Source: Isochrysis galbana (taxonomy: Eukaryota; Haptophyta; Isochrysidales; Isochrysidaceae). Taken from it: a stretch of 64,000 bases of DNA. Made by a program: the position numbers and the translations under genes. The notes beneath the pieces were generated by a model. The model saw nothing but the letters and a program-made list of their open reading frames with translations. It was not told the DNA's origin and made no database searches. Shown here piece after piece: positions 21,317 through 30,504 of the stretch. Where the stretch lies: contig CM030944.1 in the NCBI GenBank assembly GCA_018136815.1, positions 431,256 to 495,255 of the forward strand. Reading direction: 5' to 3'. Position 1 is the stretch's first letter; each line of letters opens with the position of its first letter.

Positions 21317-21615
21317 GGGCTGAGAGGCTTATGGAGGCTTGAGTACACTCGGTGCCTTCGGCGTTCTTTCGCTGGTGCCGACCTACTGCTCTCAATACTC
21401 TCGTCAACTGTCTCTCTTCATCTCTCTCTAAAGTACTCACCCCCTCTAAAAAAGTGAACGCGCGTATTTCTTTACCGCCTACTTGTAGTCCGGCAAGGTC
21501 TCCCCGCACGGGACGGACATTTGCACCAGGCAGTGGGAGGGAGCACCTCTCCCACTCCCACAGCACAGCCTGGCGCGTTGGGCTGCTGAGGGCGCAGTCT
21601 AGCTCTCAAGCTCGG
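21317..21615. promoter_or_regulatory. Likely bidirectional promoter between divergent genes
   Basis: The 300 bases between two divergent ATGs hold a CTCTCT-rich patch (21410-21432), an A-run and no repeat element. The role is inferred from layout only. Confidence 0.35.
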
Positions 21616-22590
21616 ATGGCTCACGACGCGCCCGCTGTCACGCTCATCACCTTGGGGGGGACGATTGACAAGGAGTACCCACGCACACAAGGTGGCTATG
21701 CGTTTGAATTCGGAGAGGTCTCCGCCGCTGAGAGGATCGTCGAAAAGCTTCCTGCGGGATGGCTCAATACCCAGCTTATTTCGGTCTGCAAGAAGGACTC
21801 GAACGAGGTCACCCATGAGGATCGCGCCGTTCTATGCCATGCCGTCAGGAACGCTGCCCATTCTCGCGTCATCGTTACCCATGGTACGGATACGTTGATC
21901 GAGTCTGCCTCGTTCGTGCAGCGAAACGGAGCTGCCGTAGGGAAACAAGTCATTTTTACCGGAGCGATGAGACCAGAACGTTTTCAAGACTCAGATGCTG
22001 CATTCAACCTTGGGGGTGCTGTTGCTGCAAGTAACATGTTGCCTTTGGGCTCCGTTGCCATCTGCATGGGCGGGAGCATTTTTGCTGCTGAGCGATGTAG
22101 ACGAGATCCTACGAGCGGACGCTTCTACGAGGAAAGCATTTCCAAAGCTGAAGGCCTGCGATCGGAAGCGCACACTTCTGAGTGGGGTGCGAATGTCAAG
22201 GTGTTGTGTGCACAGCAAAGTGAATCCAAGGCAAGTGTGCAACAAGAAGGTGCACGAGCTCCAACACAAGCTCTGCATTGGGGCATGAGGGAGGGTGCTG
22301 ATGCGATGCCGGCGGCCGGTGTCTGCACGCAATCGGCAGAGTATGCCCGCCGCTATTGGTCTGCTCCAACTTCGGGTAGACCAGAGGATCTGGATGAAAG
22401 CAGCTCATCGATTTTCGAACATCATTCTATGTCGCCTCCGCCACGAAATCGATGGCTGAGGCCGCCTGGGGTTGCGCAACGAGGCGCTGCTGGGCGACCA
22501 TCGCGATTGGACTCAAACCGGCAAGATTTGCGGCCAGCAAGCAGATCCGCTAGAGAAGTTGGATATTCGCAGTTGACGATGACCGGATGA
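21616..22590 (+). CDS. Small asparaginase/glutaminase-family protein with unrelated C-terminal extension
   Basis: I start at the ATG 21616, where homology begins. GGTID (14-18) carries the nucleophilic Thr, HGTDT (89-93) the second Thr-Asp pair, and FTGAMRPERF (114-123) with SDAAFNLGGAVAA closes the Rossmann-like N-domain. Homology ends at about residue 172 (GRFYE). That is exactly the length of the stand-alone ~165-residue asparaginase-type proteins of bacteria, which lack the second domain of full L-asparaginases. Residues 173-324 are polar and unrelated, so they may be a lineage extension, a misread intron, or read-through into non-coding DNA. Whether such short proteins hydrolyse asparagine is not settled. 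The frame is also open for 88 codons upstream, without an ATG. Confidence 0.75.
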   Translation: MAHDAPAVTLITLGGTIDKEYPRTQGGYAFEFGEVSAAERIVEKLPAGWLNTQLISVCKKDSNEVTHEDRAVLCHAVRNAAHSRVIVTHGTDTLIESASFVQRNGAAVGKQVIFTGAMRPERFQDSDAAFNLGGAVAASNMLPLGSVAICMGGSIFAAERCRRDPTSGRFYEESISKAEGLRSEAHTSEWGANVKVLCAQQSESKASVQQEGARAPTQALHWGMREGADAMPAAGVCTQSAEYARRYWSAPTSGRPEDLDESSSSIFEHHSMSPPPRNRWLRPPGVAQRGAAGRPSRLDSNRQDLRPASRSAREVGYSQLTMTG

Positions 22591-22850
22591 GAGATGAGTT
22601 GGTGCAGCATTTTAGGCAAGTGGGTGCAGTTGGGCTGCTGTTTCGCCTTCTTATTGCACACGCCGTACGCTCCATTGCACTCCACCAACACCATCTTGAC
22701 TGACGAATCAAAGGGCAAACTCAATCCTAGAAAATATCTTGATCGTCTACTCTTCCAAAGAACTAGCACTTCCAATTTCGCGCAATGATCAATTGATAGT
22801 GTTGTGAATATTTGTGACCATTGGGATGGGCGCTAGGAGTCCAACCACTG
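22591..22850. other. Intergenic, no supported feature
   Basis: AT-richer 3' flank of the asparaginase-type gene. Nothing recognised. Confidence 0.4.
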
Positions 22851-22880
22851 TAGGTCAAGGTTCGCTAGGTCAAGGTTCGT
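22851..22880. repeat. 15-bp tandem duplication
   Basis: TAGGTCAAGGTTCG plus one base occurs twice head to tail. Confidence 0.9.
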
Positions 22881-22954
22881 TTCTGCTTTCGCCACCAAGT
22901 TTCCTGACTCCTTTCGCCCGTTTGGAGTCTAGCCCCTCCCGATTCAGTATTTCT

Positions 22955-23026
22955 CCGCTTTCCACGTGCATTTTGTAACCGCTTTCCACGTGCATTTTGT
23001 AACCGCTTTCCACGTGCATTTTGTAA
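22955..23026. repeat. Three perfect 24-bp tandem repeats each with CACGTG
   Basis: Units 22955-22978, 22979-23002 and 23003-23026 are identical: CCGCTTTCCACGTG followed by CATTTTGTAA. Each carries the palindromic G-box/E-box core CACGTG, so three bHLH/bZIP-type sites are spaced exactly 24 bases apart. No gene starts nearby. Confidence 0.95.
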
Positions 23027-23216
23027 CGAAGGGGAATTGTATCTCCAGAGATTCACTAATCGCTAATCGCGCTAATGATTGGCCACCATGGAGGGGGCCT
23101 CGCGCCCTCCCTACCCGCGTCGCGCAGCCAATGCAGTATGCCCGCGTGCCCACCGGGAGCCGCCTGATGGCGGGGGGGGGGGGGGGGAGGGCCGGGGGCC
23201 TAGATGGGAAATACGA

Positions 23217-23400
23217 AATACGTATTTCAACTAAGTTTATACTTGGTTCACTCATGGCGGGGCACGAGCCTCCCCCCTCTCTCCACTCCTCCCCCGCCAT
23301 GGGGAAGGAACCACCCGCTCTCCTGGCACGCCTGATGGCCTGCCAGGAGCACACTGCCCTGCTGACCCATCCCTCTCCCCACAAGCACGCCTGACTCGCC
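23217..23400 (+). repeat. Dispersed repeat family B, copy 1
   Basis: AACTAAGTTTATACTTGG begins a module that continues with CACGAGCC, a C run, CTCTCTCCACTCCTCCCC, GCCATGGGG and GGAACCACCC, then CGCCTGATGGCCTGCCAGG. It is matched at 58311-58470, 51220-51310 and, reversed, 59660-59765. A run of 18 G immediately precedes it (23170-23188). Confidence 0.75.
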
Positions 23401-23404
23401 CGCC

Positions 23405-24265
23405 TTGGCTGTCGCATTCGCGAATCGACACTCGTTAGGCTTCGCTCTTCTCTCTTCTCTTCGTCGTTCGGCATTTATCGTTATAATTCTTTGCTTTCTC
23501 TCGTTCTCGGTCAAAAGCTTCGCGTGGACGCACAGGATCTTGGGTTGTGGAGCGCCCTCTCTCTTTCCCTCGAAGAGAAGGGACGTTTCCCCACCGTTCT
23601 TCATCCTAGGCGCCTTGCAAATAGGTTTAATTCTTAATTCGCTATCTTCTCCGCGTTTCTCTATCTACTTCAGTGATTGCAATCAGGTTTGATTTGCAAT
23701 CTCTTCGCATCTCCCCCTTAGGCACACCGCACTTCTTTCGTCTTATTCGATAGGTCTCTTGGAATCCTGTGCGGCAGGATTGCCCCTCGTTTCCGTTATG
23801 GTGCGATTCCCCTTCCAGACGGGATCGCCGACAGATCGCCTTCTGATCGTCGTCCGTCGTCGTCTGGCCGGGCTGTTTGGGTTTGATTTTAGTCGAGATA
23901 TGTGAGAAAGTCCTGGGGCGAGAGTCGGAGTGTTTCTCTGGGTGTCTTTGTCCGTCGTCCTGTCGTCAGTCGTCATCCGTCGCTCTCGCTCTCGTCGCTC
24001 TCGCTCTCGTAACACTCATACCCTACAATCTCTCCTTCTCTCACCAGCCCCTGCCAACACAGCCCTCCTCTCACTCGCCCTCGCCTCCTGCTGCTCGTTC
24101 GATGTCGCTCTCGCCGCCGTCCTCGCCCTCGCTCAAGCCCGCCTGCCCGCCTTCCTCTGCTGACGGGCTGAAGCCCGTCAGCACCTCCGAAGTGGTCTCT
24201 TTCGCCGCGCCTGCCGCCGGCCTTGCTCCTTCCTCATTACCCTCAGGCCCCATGGGCCATCACAA
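23405..24265 (+). mobile_element. Repeat family A, long copy 1
   Basis: This is a direct repeat of 30865-31735 over ~0.86 kb: GTCGCATTCGCGAATCGAC, CAAAAGCTTCGC, GTTGTGGAGCGCCCTCTCTC, TTCCGTTATGGTGCGATTCC, then CGTCGCTCTCGCTCTC repeats and GACGGGCTGAAGCCCGTCAG. I find no conserved protein, so it is probably non-autonomous. This copy lacks the right terminus found at 31740-31916 and is followed by family-B-like DNA instead. Confidence 0.7.
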
Positions 24266-24600
24266 TTCTCGTCACTGGCCTGTCGTGGCCAGCCCATCCC
24301 TCTGACCAGTCCCTCCTCCCCCTGGGCCCCCTTGTTTAGGACCCCCCAGCCAACTCCAGTCGACTTGCAGGGGCGCGGAGCGCCAGCGAGGGAGAGGCAG
24401 GAGGGGCCAGGGCCAGGGCCATGCCCCAGCCTCACCTGCCCCCTGAGCTGTGCTCCCAGGCCCCTGCAGGCCACCTGGGGACCTGAAGAAGGGCCGCAGG
24501 CGCGCGCCATGGGGCCTTAGAGGAGACGCAGGGGAAAAGCGCTGGCACGGCGTCCCCTCGGGGGAAACATGCACCGCGGGGGGAAGCAGAGAAAAAAAGT
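24266..24600 (+). repeat. Family B/C-like GC-rich repeat
   Basis: GCCAGCGAGGGAGAGGCAGG, CCAGGGCC, CCCCAGCCTC and GCAGGCCACCTGGGG match 58580-58690 and 8180-8280. It is joined directly to family A without a visible boundary motif. Confidence 0.55.
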
Positions 24601-24727
24601 TGTTATGCTATTTAATTTTAAAATACTGCTCTATATACAGCTGTGGACATTCGATCGCTCAAATCGACTGATGTCCCACAATCCTAGTTGGGCTGTCAGT
24701 CCGTAAGCTTACGGTGGTTTTGAGCTT

Positions 24728-25045
24728 ACACTTGTGGGGTTGGAGTTTGGGTGGGGTTGGAGCTTGAGTGGGGTTGGAGCTTGAGTGGGGTTGGAGCTTG
24801 AGGGGGGTAGGAGCTTGAGTGGGATTCGGAGCTTGGGTGGTTTGGAGCTTGGGTGGGGTTGGAGCTTGAGTGGGGTTGGAGCTTGAGTGGGATTCGGAGC
24901 TTGGGTGGGGTTAGAGCTTGAGTGGGGTTGGAGCTTGAGTGGGGTTAGAGCTTGGGTGGGGTTGGAGCTTGGGTAGGGTTAGAGCTTGGGTGGGGTTAGA
25001 GCTTGGGTGGGGTTAGAGCTTGGGTTGGAGCTTGGCTGGGGCGAA
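24728..25045. repeat. G-rich minisatellite, unit ~15-17 bp, about 19 copies
   Basis: The consensus GGAGCTTGAGTGGGGTT recurs with small variants (TTGGGTGG, GATTC for GGTT). Unit length drifts between 15 and 18 bases. It is non-coding. Confidence 0.95.
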
Positions 25046-25264
25046 GGTGTTGGTCGAAGGAGGGTTGGAGGCCACACTCTACCGGCCTGCAACAATGAGT
25101 ACTTCTACTTGCAACACGGTACAAAACTGTACGATAGTGTACCCACCATGGGAGGTCCCCACTCTCCACTCTCCGATGCCGACGAAGCTCCTGACTTGCT
25201 GAATGTCCCACACTTCCTGGCCACCTACCGCCTATGAAGGCGTTTCATCTACAGGAAATGTATC

Positions 25265-25861
25265 GTGAAGGGGAGCAGCAACGCGCGCGCTTCTCTCCCA
25301 CCTTTCAAGTCGTCCGCCCCCGCGGGGTGTCAAGGGAGAGCACTGGGCGGCGCGGGTCGCTCTCCCAGCACTCGGGACACGCACTCCGAGACCCGTACGG
25401 GAACGCCTCCTTGCACGGCACCGCCGGGGAGCAAATGTGGTCATGAGGGCTACCACGCCTCGCTCGGAGATCTCGCCGCTCTCCCGCCTGGCTGGAGAGT
25501 CGAGCATCTCCCGAACATCGGCCGCAACGACGCGACCAACCTGTATCATATCACAAAAAACTACGACCACCTTAGTGATGGGGTTCTCTTCATGAAAGAC
25601 TCGTCCTTCAGCCAGAAATTTGACCTTGATGTTCTGCTCCGCAGAAGCCTGCAGCAAGGGCACTGGCAATTTGGCTGTGCTTTCAACGAGACCGAATGCG
25701 AAATGGTTTGGAGCCCCGCTATGAGGTTATGGAGAATTATTTCCGCTTACAATACTAGCCACGAACAGAACCCAGAATCAGCACACACAGGCCCGTTCTT
25801 TTCCAACTTTTCGAACATGGCTCTCCCCTCCCTCTTCTCTTTCTCTCCACGTAACACGTAA
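25265..25861 (+). CDS. DUF3431-like protein fragment
   Basis: The frame is open through the stretch. From about 25480 it reads LPPGWRVEHLPNIGRNDATN, then LYHITKNYDHLSDGVLFMKD. Proteins of the DUF3431 type have the corresponding order: a PN-x-GRE-x-x-x-Y/L motif, a HI-x-x-NYD-x-L segment and a VVFxQ strand, resembling a glycosyltransferase-like fold of unknown role. The sequence before 25460 is Arg/Ser/Pro-rich and probably intron or leader, so the true start is undetermined. The end at 25861 loses homology after ~25700. A minisatellite lies just upstream and palindromic repeats just downstream. It could be a spliced gene of which one exon is seen, or a relic. Confidence 0.45.
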   Translation: MKGSSNARASLPPFKSSAPAGCQGRALGGAGRSPSTRDTHSETRTGTPPCTAPPGSKCGHEGYHASLGDLAALPPGWRVEHLPNIGRNDATNLYHITKNYDHLSDGVLFMKDSSFSQKFDLDVLLRRSLQQGHWQFGCAFNETECEMVWSPAMRLWRIISAYNTSHEQNPESAHTGPFFSNFSNMALPSLFSFSPRNT

Positions 25862-26145
25862 GCGTAAGCGTAAGCGCGCGCATATGCTCACGCTCAGCGC
25901 GTGGTGCATGAGTGCTCGTGCTGCCATTCAAAAACGGAGTCAAAAACGGAAGGGCTTGCAAAAACGGCAAAATCGGCCTGTTTTTGCCCTTCACAGAAAA
26001 ACGGCAAAAACATATCTCCCATCTATGGTATGGCGGATACTCTACTCTGGAGGTAGATGGTAGAGAGCGGTAAAGAGGTACTCTCTCTAGAGTAGAGAGG
26101 TACTCTACTCTACTCTAGAGGTAGAGAGAGATTGTAAGCTGCGTG
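25862..26145. repeat. Short simple repeats and an AAAACGG palindromic relative of family P
   Basis: GTAAGC triplets lie at 25858-25876. AAAAACGG copies with the core CGGCCTGTTTTTGCC occur at 25926-26006, resembling family P with G for A. TACTCTACTCTAGAGG-type direct and inverted repeats occur at 26038-26128, immediately upstream of the next ATG. Confidence 0.55.
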
Positions 26146-26736
26146 ATGGGCGTCGCGCGTGGCCGCTCGTGCTTGCTCGTGCTGCTTGCCTCGGGCGCCG
26201 GTGCGCTGCACGCTCCCCTCTACCGGCCGGCCAGACGGGCACATCCCGTCGCGATTGAGCGCGCGCTCGAGCAGCTCGTCGCCCAGTGGCCCACCTTTGT
26301 ACCTCAAGATGCCTCTTCTTCAAAGTGCGTATGTGGCTCGGGAGGCACCTATGCAGAGTGCTGCAAGCCATTCCACGACGGCGCGCTTAAGCCGGAGTCA
26401 GCCACGCGGGTCCTTCAAACACGCTATTCCGCCTTCGCCTACCGCCTACCTCTACACCTTATGCGCACCACCCACTGGAGCAACCCTGAGTACAGCGACG
26501 ACCTTGTAGAGTGGGCCCAGAGGCAGAACCGCAACATGTTCGACCAATACAACTTCCTACGCATCGAGCCGGGGGCAGAGGAGGCCGGAAGCACCCCGGA
26601 CGAAGCCTTCATCACATTCCGGGTCGTGCTCGCTCATATCGAGACGATGGCGGAGCTCGCGTTCACTGAGCGCAGCCGCTTCGTGCGTGACGGGGAGGAG
26701 TGGTTCTACGCTGGTGGTGAAATGCTCCAGGAATAG
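26146..26736 (+). CDS. YchJ/UPF0225-like protein with plastid-type leader
   Basis: The first ATG is at 26146 (a GTG at 26143 is not a eukaryotic start), giving 196 residues. The leader MGVARGRSCLLVLLASGAGA followed by LHAP fits a signal peptide plus transit peptide. CVCGSGGTYAECCKPFHDG (61-79) is the SEC-C/YchJ Cys cluster (CxC...CC), followed by LQTRYSAFAYRLPLHLMRTT, the family's RYSAY segment, and a C-terminal NTF2-like fold with FVRDGEEWFYAGGE (bacterial counterparts end FVREDGRWYYVDG). Bacterial YchJ is ~150 residues, so the extra length is the leader. Its biochemical role is not established. Plastid location is an inference from the leader. Confidence 0.8.
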   Translation: MGVARGRSCLLVLLASGAGALHAPLYRPARRAHPVAIERALEQLVAQWPTFVPQDASSSKCVCGSGGTYAECCKPFHDGALKPESATRVLQTRYSAFAYRLPLHLMRTTHWSNPEYSDDLVEWAQRQNRNMFDQYNFLRIEPGAEEAGSTPDEAFITFRVVLAHIETMAELAFTERSRFVRDGEEWFYAGGEMLQE

Positions 26737-27120
26737 CAAGTTTACTCAAGACTGTCTGAGACTTGCCTAAGGGTCAAGCAAAAGCACATGTGGGAAACTC
26801 ACCAGTATCAATTGAATATTCGGGGGCAGTGATCTGGATCTGGCACATTCATACAGCAGTGCGCCATTATCCTAGCACATCCCGATTTGCGATTCCATGA
26901 AGAGCACTAGTCATGCGCGCCAATACGTGCTCATGCCGTCGTCTTCCGCCAAGCTGTTGATCGTTGCACAAATGTCTGCAACCTGTCGCTCATGAGCCGC
27001 CGCACTCCAATCATTAATCTAGGTGATGGAGGGTATGGGTATGGTTTCATGGATGTACACGGATGGTGCCATGTTGTGCATGAGCTAGACGTAGAAGGAG
27101 ATTGTGTTGCGTGTAAAAGT
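26737..27120. other. Intergenic, no supported feature
   Basis: 3' flank of the YchJ-like gene. Nothing recognised before the LINE tail at 27121. Confidence 0.4.
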
Positions 27121-27170
27121 CTATCTAAAAAAACATCAGAAGATTCTGGGCTACACACCTACTAGGTCTA
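27121..27170 (-). mobile_element. Tail of an older LINE copy (split by the 27171-30054 insertion)
   Basis: On the minus strand: TAGACCTAGTAGGTGTGTAG, CCCAGAATCTTCTGATG and seven T, the same tail motif as at 17745-17795. Its upstream continuation is found on the far side of the younger element at 30055-~30130, where ATCGCCCTTATCTCCCCTCC matches the family's 3' region at 27237-27262. Confidence 0.6.
27152..27170. repeat. 19-bp target-site duplication, left copy
   Basis: TACACACCTACTAGGTCTA is identical to 30055-30073. The two copies exactly bracket the LINE body. Confidence 0.75.
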
Positions 27171-27475
27171 AAAAAAAACTTCTGAAGGTTCAGGGCTACA
27201 CACCTACTAGTTATGGGACTTCCCTTCGCTATCTACACCGCCCTTATCATCCCTCCCTCCACCTCTTCCCCTGCCCCCCTTCTTTCCTTTTTATTCGGTT
27301 TCCGGGGTCCGGCCTCGGTGCGCTACCTGAGGCCTGGTTTAGAGTGTGGGGTCCGGGCAGGCCTTCTGGAATTGTCTTTGTTGTCGAGTGTGTCCGTCTG
27401 GTCGCCTTTTATTTGTTTGGTTTATATCCAGGTTCCAATGTCTCTACCAGCGGTTTAGGTAGGTGTATCGATGTT

Positions 27476-28759
27476 TCAGTTTCCCTTGTTCCCTTGTTCC
27501 GTGGTCCCCTCGACAGCGTGTGCGATCCCCAGCTTGGAGGCTAGTTCCACTAGCTCCGCGCTGGGCTTAAGACCGCCTTTGTCGTTCCTGTTGAAAACGG
27601 GTCTCAAATCATTCATGTCTATCCTTTTTTTAGGCTGTCTTCCCATGCCCGCTTGGGCGGTTCTCGCCGAGTCGGTTTCTTGTGCGAAGAGGAGTGCTTT
27701 ACTTAGTATGGTGTATCTCTCTATTATTCTTATTAGTATGGATTCTTCCGAGAATTTGATGCCGTCGTAATGTATCCTATAGAAGTCTGTGAGTATATAT
27801 CTCCACGCTAATAGGTATAGTACGTATATCGCTTTCGGGGCGTCCCCTTTTGGGTAGATGAATAGGTTGTCTACAATGGTTTCTTCTCTGCTCCTTTCTA
27901 ATCCCGGTGTGAACCGTGCAATTTTATTCAGTTCACCTAGGATGTTAGTTATCCCGGGGCATTCGCCTAGGTGTATCGAGGATTCATCCGTTTCCCCACA
28001 AATGCGGCACGTGTTGGCTCTGTCTGGAAAGCGGTTGTACGTGCCCACTCGCCTGTGTGTGATATGTTTGAAGTGTAGGTGCATGTCCCTCGCCGTTACC
28101 ATTGGCGTGGTGTATAGTCGCGCCAGGTGCGCCCATGTATCCCCTGGTATTTGGAGTTTTTCCTCCCATTTGGCCGGCCCCGTGAGGCGTTTGCGTTTAC
28201 GGTCTTTACGCTGAAGTGCCTCGGTTAGATGTTCTACCCCGGTGCCGTCCAGCGGCGTCTTGCCGTCTAATGTATATTCGTCCGCCAGCGGGTATTCTAG
28301 TCTCTTGTTGGTTTTGTATCCTCCCCCCCATTGCGCCGGTGGGGATGGGTCTAAGTTCGAGGGTGCGGCGGGTAGTCTTTTTCCGATTATGGGCGTGCCT
28401 AGGTATGAGAGTTCCGCATCGTGCCATATCTCCTTGATGTTCACATAGTATTCCCCGTCTACCGTTATTCGCAGTTCGGGCGTCGGTTCTTCCAAGATGT
28501 GTTCATTGTCGACCTCTTCTCGTCCCGGTGGTGCGCATTCTAGTTCGGCCGTCTTATCTACCGCTGCCAGTGTCGCCTTGGCGTGTCTGACTATCGTATC
28601 CCATGTTTCCAAGAATTTGTCTCTTGGGATATAATCTCCCTGGAAGTGTATATACGTGTCATTGTTCCTGAGGTATTGCGCGCATTCAGCCCTGCTATAG
28701 GGCGTGTTCGCTTCGTGGTCTTTGAATACGTTATGTATGGTATTACGTATTACATTCAA
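27476..28759 (-). pseudogene. LINE ORF2 C-terminal part with zinc knuckle
   Basis: 427 codons are open from 28759. The region has CRICGETDESSIHLGEC (C-x2-C-x8-H-x4-C) about two-thirds along, followed by a conserved C-terminal block (YVLYLLAWRYILTDFYRIHY, GRQPKKRIDMNDL) that recurs in the fragment at 10798-11108. Such knuckles are usual at the C-terminus of L1/Tx1-like ORF2. Its frame joins the preceding RT segment only by a frame change near 28750, so the gene is broken here. Confidence 0.8.
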
Positions 28760-29677
28760 GCTTGTTCCATAGTTTTGCCCATATGGGGTTTATTTTAGGT
28801 CCCGGGTGCGTCGGGCTACCCCACATGGGTTGCGAGAGTGCTCCTTCTCTACTTACTTTCAGTGATGTGAGTTTAAGTTCGCGAATGTTGTTTAGCGCCT
28901 GCTTCCAAAACTCGGGAAGTTTACTCGTGCCCGCTATTCCATCGGTGAGTTTGTTCGTGGGGACCGTCGAGAGAACCGCTGCTCTCCCCAGGTTTGTGCG
29001 GCAGAACCACGCGTCAAGCACTTGTTTCCATTGTGCTTGGCGTGCGTCAAGATAGTTTAGGATCCATTTGGCTTGTAAAGCTTTGACATGGTTGCCCCAG
29101 TCGAGCAGTCCCAGCCCTAGATGTGGCCCTTCCTCCAAAGTGTTTTTATCGGGATCTCAGGGTGCTTTATCCATTGTAGCTTCCGGCCGGTGCGTGCGTT
29201 TGTCCACATGATTCTTTCTACGGCTCTTTTAACCGCCGTGTGGAATGATCTAGGGGCTGCCAGTGTCTGCAGCCAGTATCTAGGTATAGAATATACTAGG
29301 AAGTTAGCCACCTTCGTTTTCCCATGTATAGATAGATCCTTGGTTAGCGGCGCGTATATAGTGGTTTTCCTCTCTATCTTGTCGGCTAGTTTGCGCCAGA
29401 ACTCTTTAATGGCCCGGGGCCCACCTAGTGGGACCCCCAATATGGTCGCATACTCGTTTCCTTTCAGCCACTTGTACCTTTGGAATCTCGCGGGTGGGCG
29501 CTTCCTTCTCAGGGAGCCCATCCTTAGTCCCTCGAACTTTTGATCGTTGGGTTTGCCACACGAGGCCGCCGCGTATCTTTTTACCCAACCGAGGGATCGC
29601 GCTAGGCTACCGTAGTCTGCCGCTAAGAGTTGTGTATCGTCCGCGAATTGGCTTATCTTTAGTTCGGCTCCGTTCAC
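28743..29677 (-). pseudogene. LINE reverse-transcriptase segment (motif C onward), frameshifted
   Basis: 29677-29117 contains ISQFADDTQLLAADYGSL, the catalytic Asp pair of non-LTR RT, then ATILGVPLGGPRAIKEFW and the thumb region. At about 29125 the frame shifts into 29138-28743, which has the typical GLGLLDWGNHVKALQAKWIL block. Neither frame has the upstream RT motifs. It is a dead gene. Confidence 0.8.
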
Positions 29678-30032
29678 TATGATGCCCTCGATGTCTTCGT
29701 CTTCGTTTATCGCTCTGGTGAGGGGCGGTAACGCGGCTGTGTAGGGTCCCGGCCCGGGGGCCTACCCTGTGGAGTCGTCCCTCTGGTGTTCTGTGTTCGG
29801 TGTGGCTGTGGGTTGTGATGGAGGTGTGTTGCATGCTGGCTGGTGCCAGCATGGCGGCTTTGCACATGTCGTTCTTGGTGGTGCGCGGGCGCGGCCCGCC
29901 GGCTCCTGTGCCCACCTGACTGGGGGGGTCGTCCTGGCGCGGTCGCTTCGGCGACAGCGGCGTGTCCGTGAGCTCTTCGTCCATCATGGCGAGGGCAGCG
30001 GCAGCGAGAGCGGGCGGCGGCGCGCGCTCCAT
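29607..30032 (-). pseudogene. LINE ORF1 N-terminal fragment starting MERA
   Basis: The ATG at 30032 lies 4 bases after the 5' hairpin. The protein starts MERAPPPALAAAALAMMDEE, with a basic PKRPRQDD patch, and is Pro/Thr-rich. After about 90 codons the text becomes out-of-frame RT, which marks the internal deletion. Two further copies start MERA at 44787 and 59424. Confidence 0.65.
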
Positions 30033-30036
30033 GACC

Positions 30037-30054
30037 CTATCGTTTTAACGATAG
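30037..30054 (-). other. 5'-terminal hairpin of the LINE
   Basis: CTATCGTTTTAACGATAG has an 8-bp perfect stem and a 2-base loop and directly abuts the right TSD. Analogous hairpins with a different sequence (AAACTATAACAATAGTTT) sit at 44793-44810 and 59430-59447 next to MERA starts. Confidence 0.8.
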
Positions 30055-30073
30055 TACACACCTACTAGGTCTA
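30055..30073. repeat. 19-bp target-site duplication, right copy
   Basis: Identical to 27152-27170. It is followed by the rest of the older LINE's 3' region. Confidence 0.75.
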
Positions 30074-30504
30074 GGTTTCTCTATCTCTACTCCGACATCG
30101 CCCTTATCTCCCCTCCCTCACCCTCACCCTCCTTCCCTTCCCCAACGAAGCAAGGATAAGCGTCGGGTGCGCGAGGCGAAGCGCACCACAAAAGAAGACC
30201 ACCATGGGGAAAGCCGCAAGGCTGGGCCTCCCCACAGCGACGTACACATACGCGCCGCCACCCAAACATGATACAAAAGGCCCGTCCACCCCCTACCCCC
30301 TCCCCCAAGGCTAGGCCCAAAGTATTGTGTATTGTACATGGGACGACCCCCCCAAACCGAACAAAAAGGAAAAAGGAACGGGTAGCGGGTAGGCCCAAGT
30401 CAATACTTCCAGAACTTTTTCTAGAAGTTTGGGCCGCTTCGCGAGGGCGTCACAATTTTGGGCCCTCTCGAGAAGTGGGGTGCAAGTTTGGGGGGCGGCG
30501 CTCG
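30074..30504. other. Older LINE remnant then unassigned repeat-like DNA
   Basis: About 30074-30130 matches the LINE 3' non-coding region in minus orientation. 30130-30500 has no partner I can place, apart from GGCCCAAAGTATTGTGTA-type sequence near GC-rich runs. No gene. Confidence 0.4.

Larger units (their letters stand above)
27171..30054 (-). mobile_element. Internally deleted LINE with 5' hairpin, T-tail and 19-bp TSD
   Basis: In sense orientation (minus strand) the element begins with a perfect 8-bp-stem hairpin (30054-30037). An ATG reading MERA follows, then a Pro/Ala-rich ORF1-like start, a junction into reverse transcriptase just upstream of the FADDTQLL catalytic box, the RT thumb and C-terminal region, a CCHC-like knuckle (CRICGETDESSIHLGEC), and a ~280-bp 3' region ending CCTTCAGAAG plus nine T. 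The fingers/palm before motif C and the endonuclease are missing. Reading frames change at about 29125 and 28750. Direct 19-bp repeats flank it. The mode is consistent with target-primed reverse transcription. Confidence 0.85.

Noticed and set aside
24728..25045. CRISPR-like regular repeats
   Set aside because: Units of 15-18 bases without spacers; a eukaryotic minisatellite.
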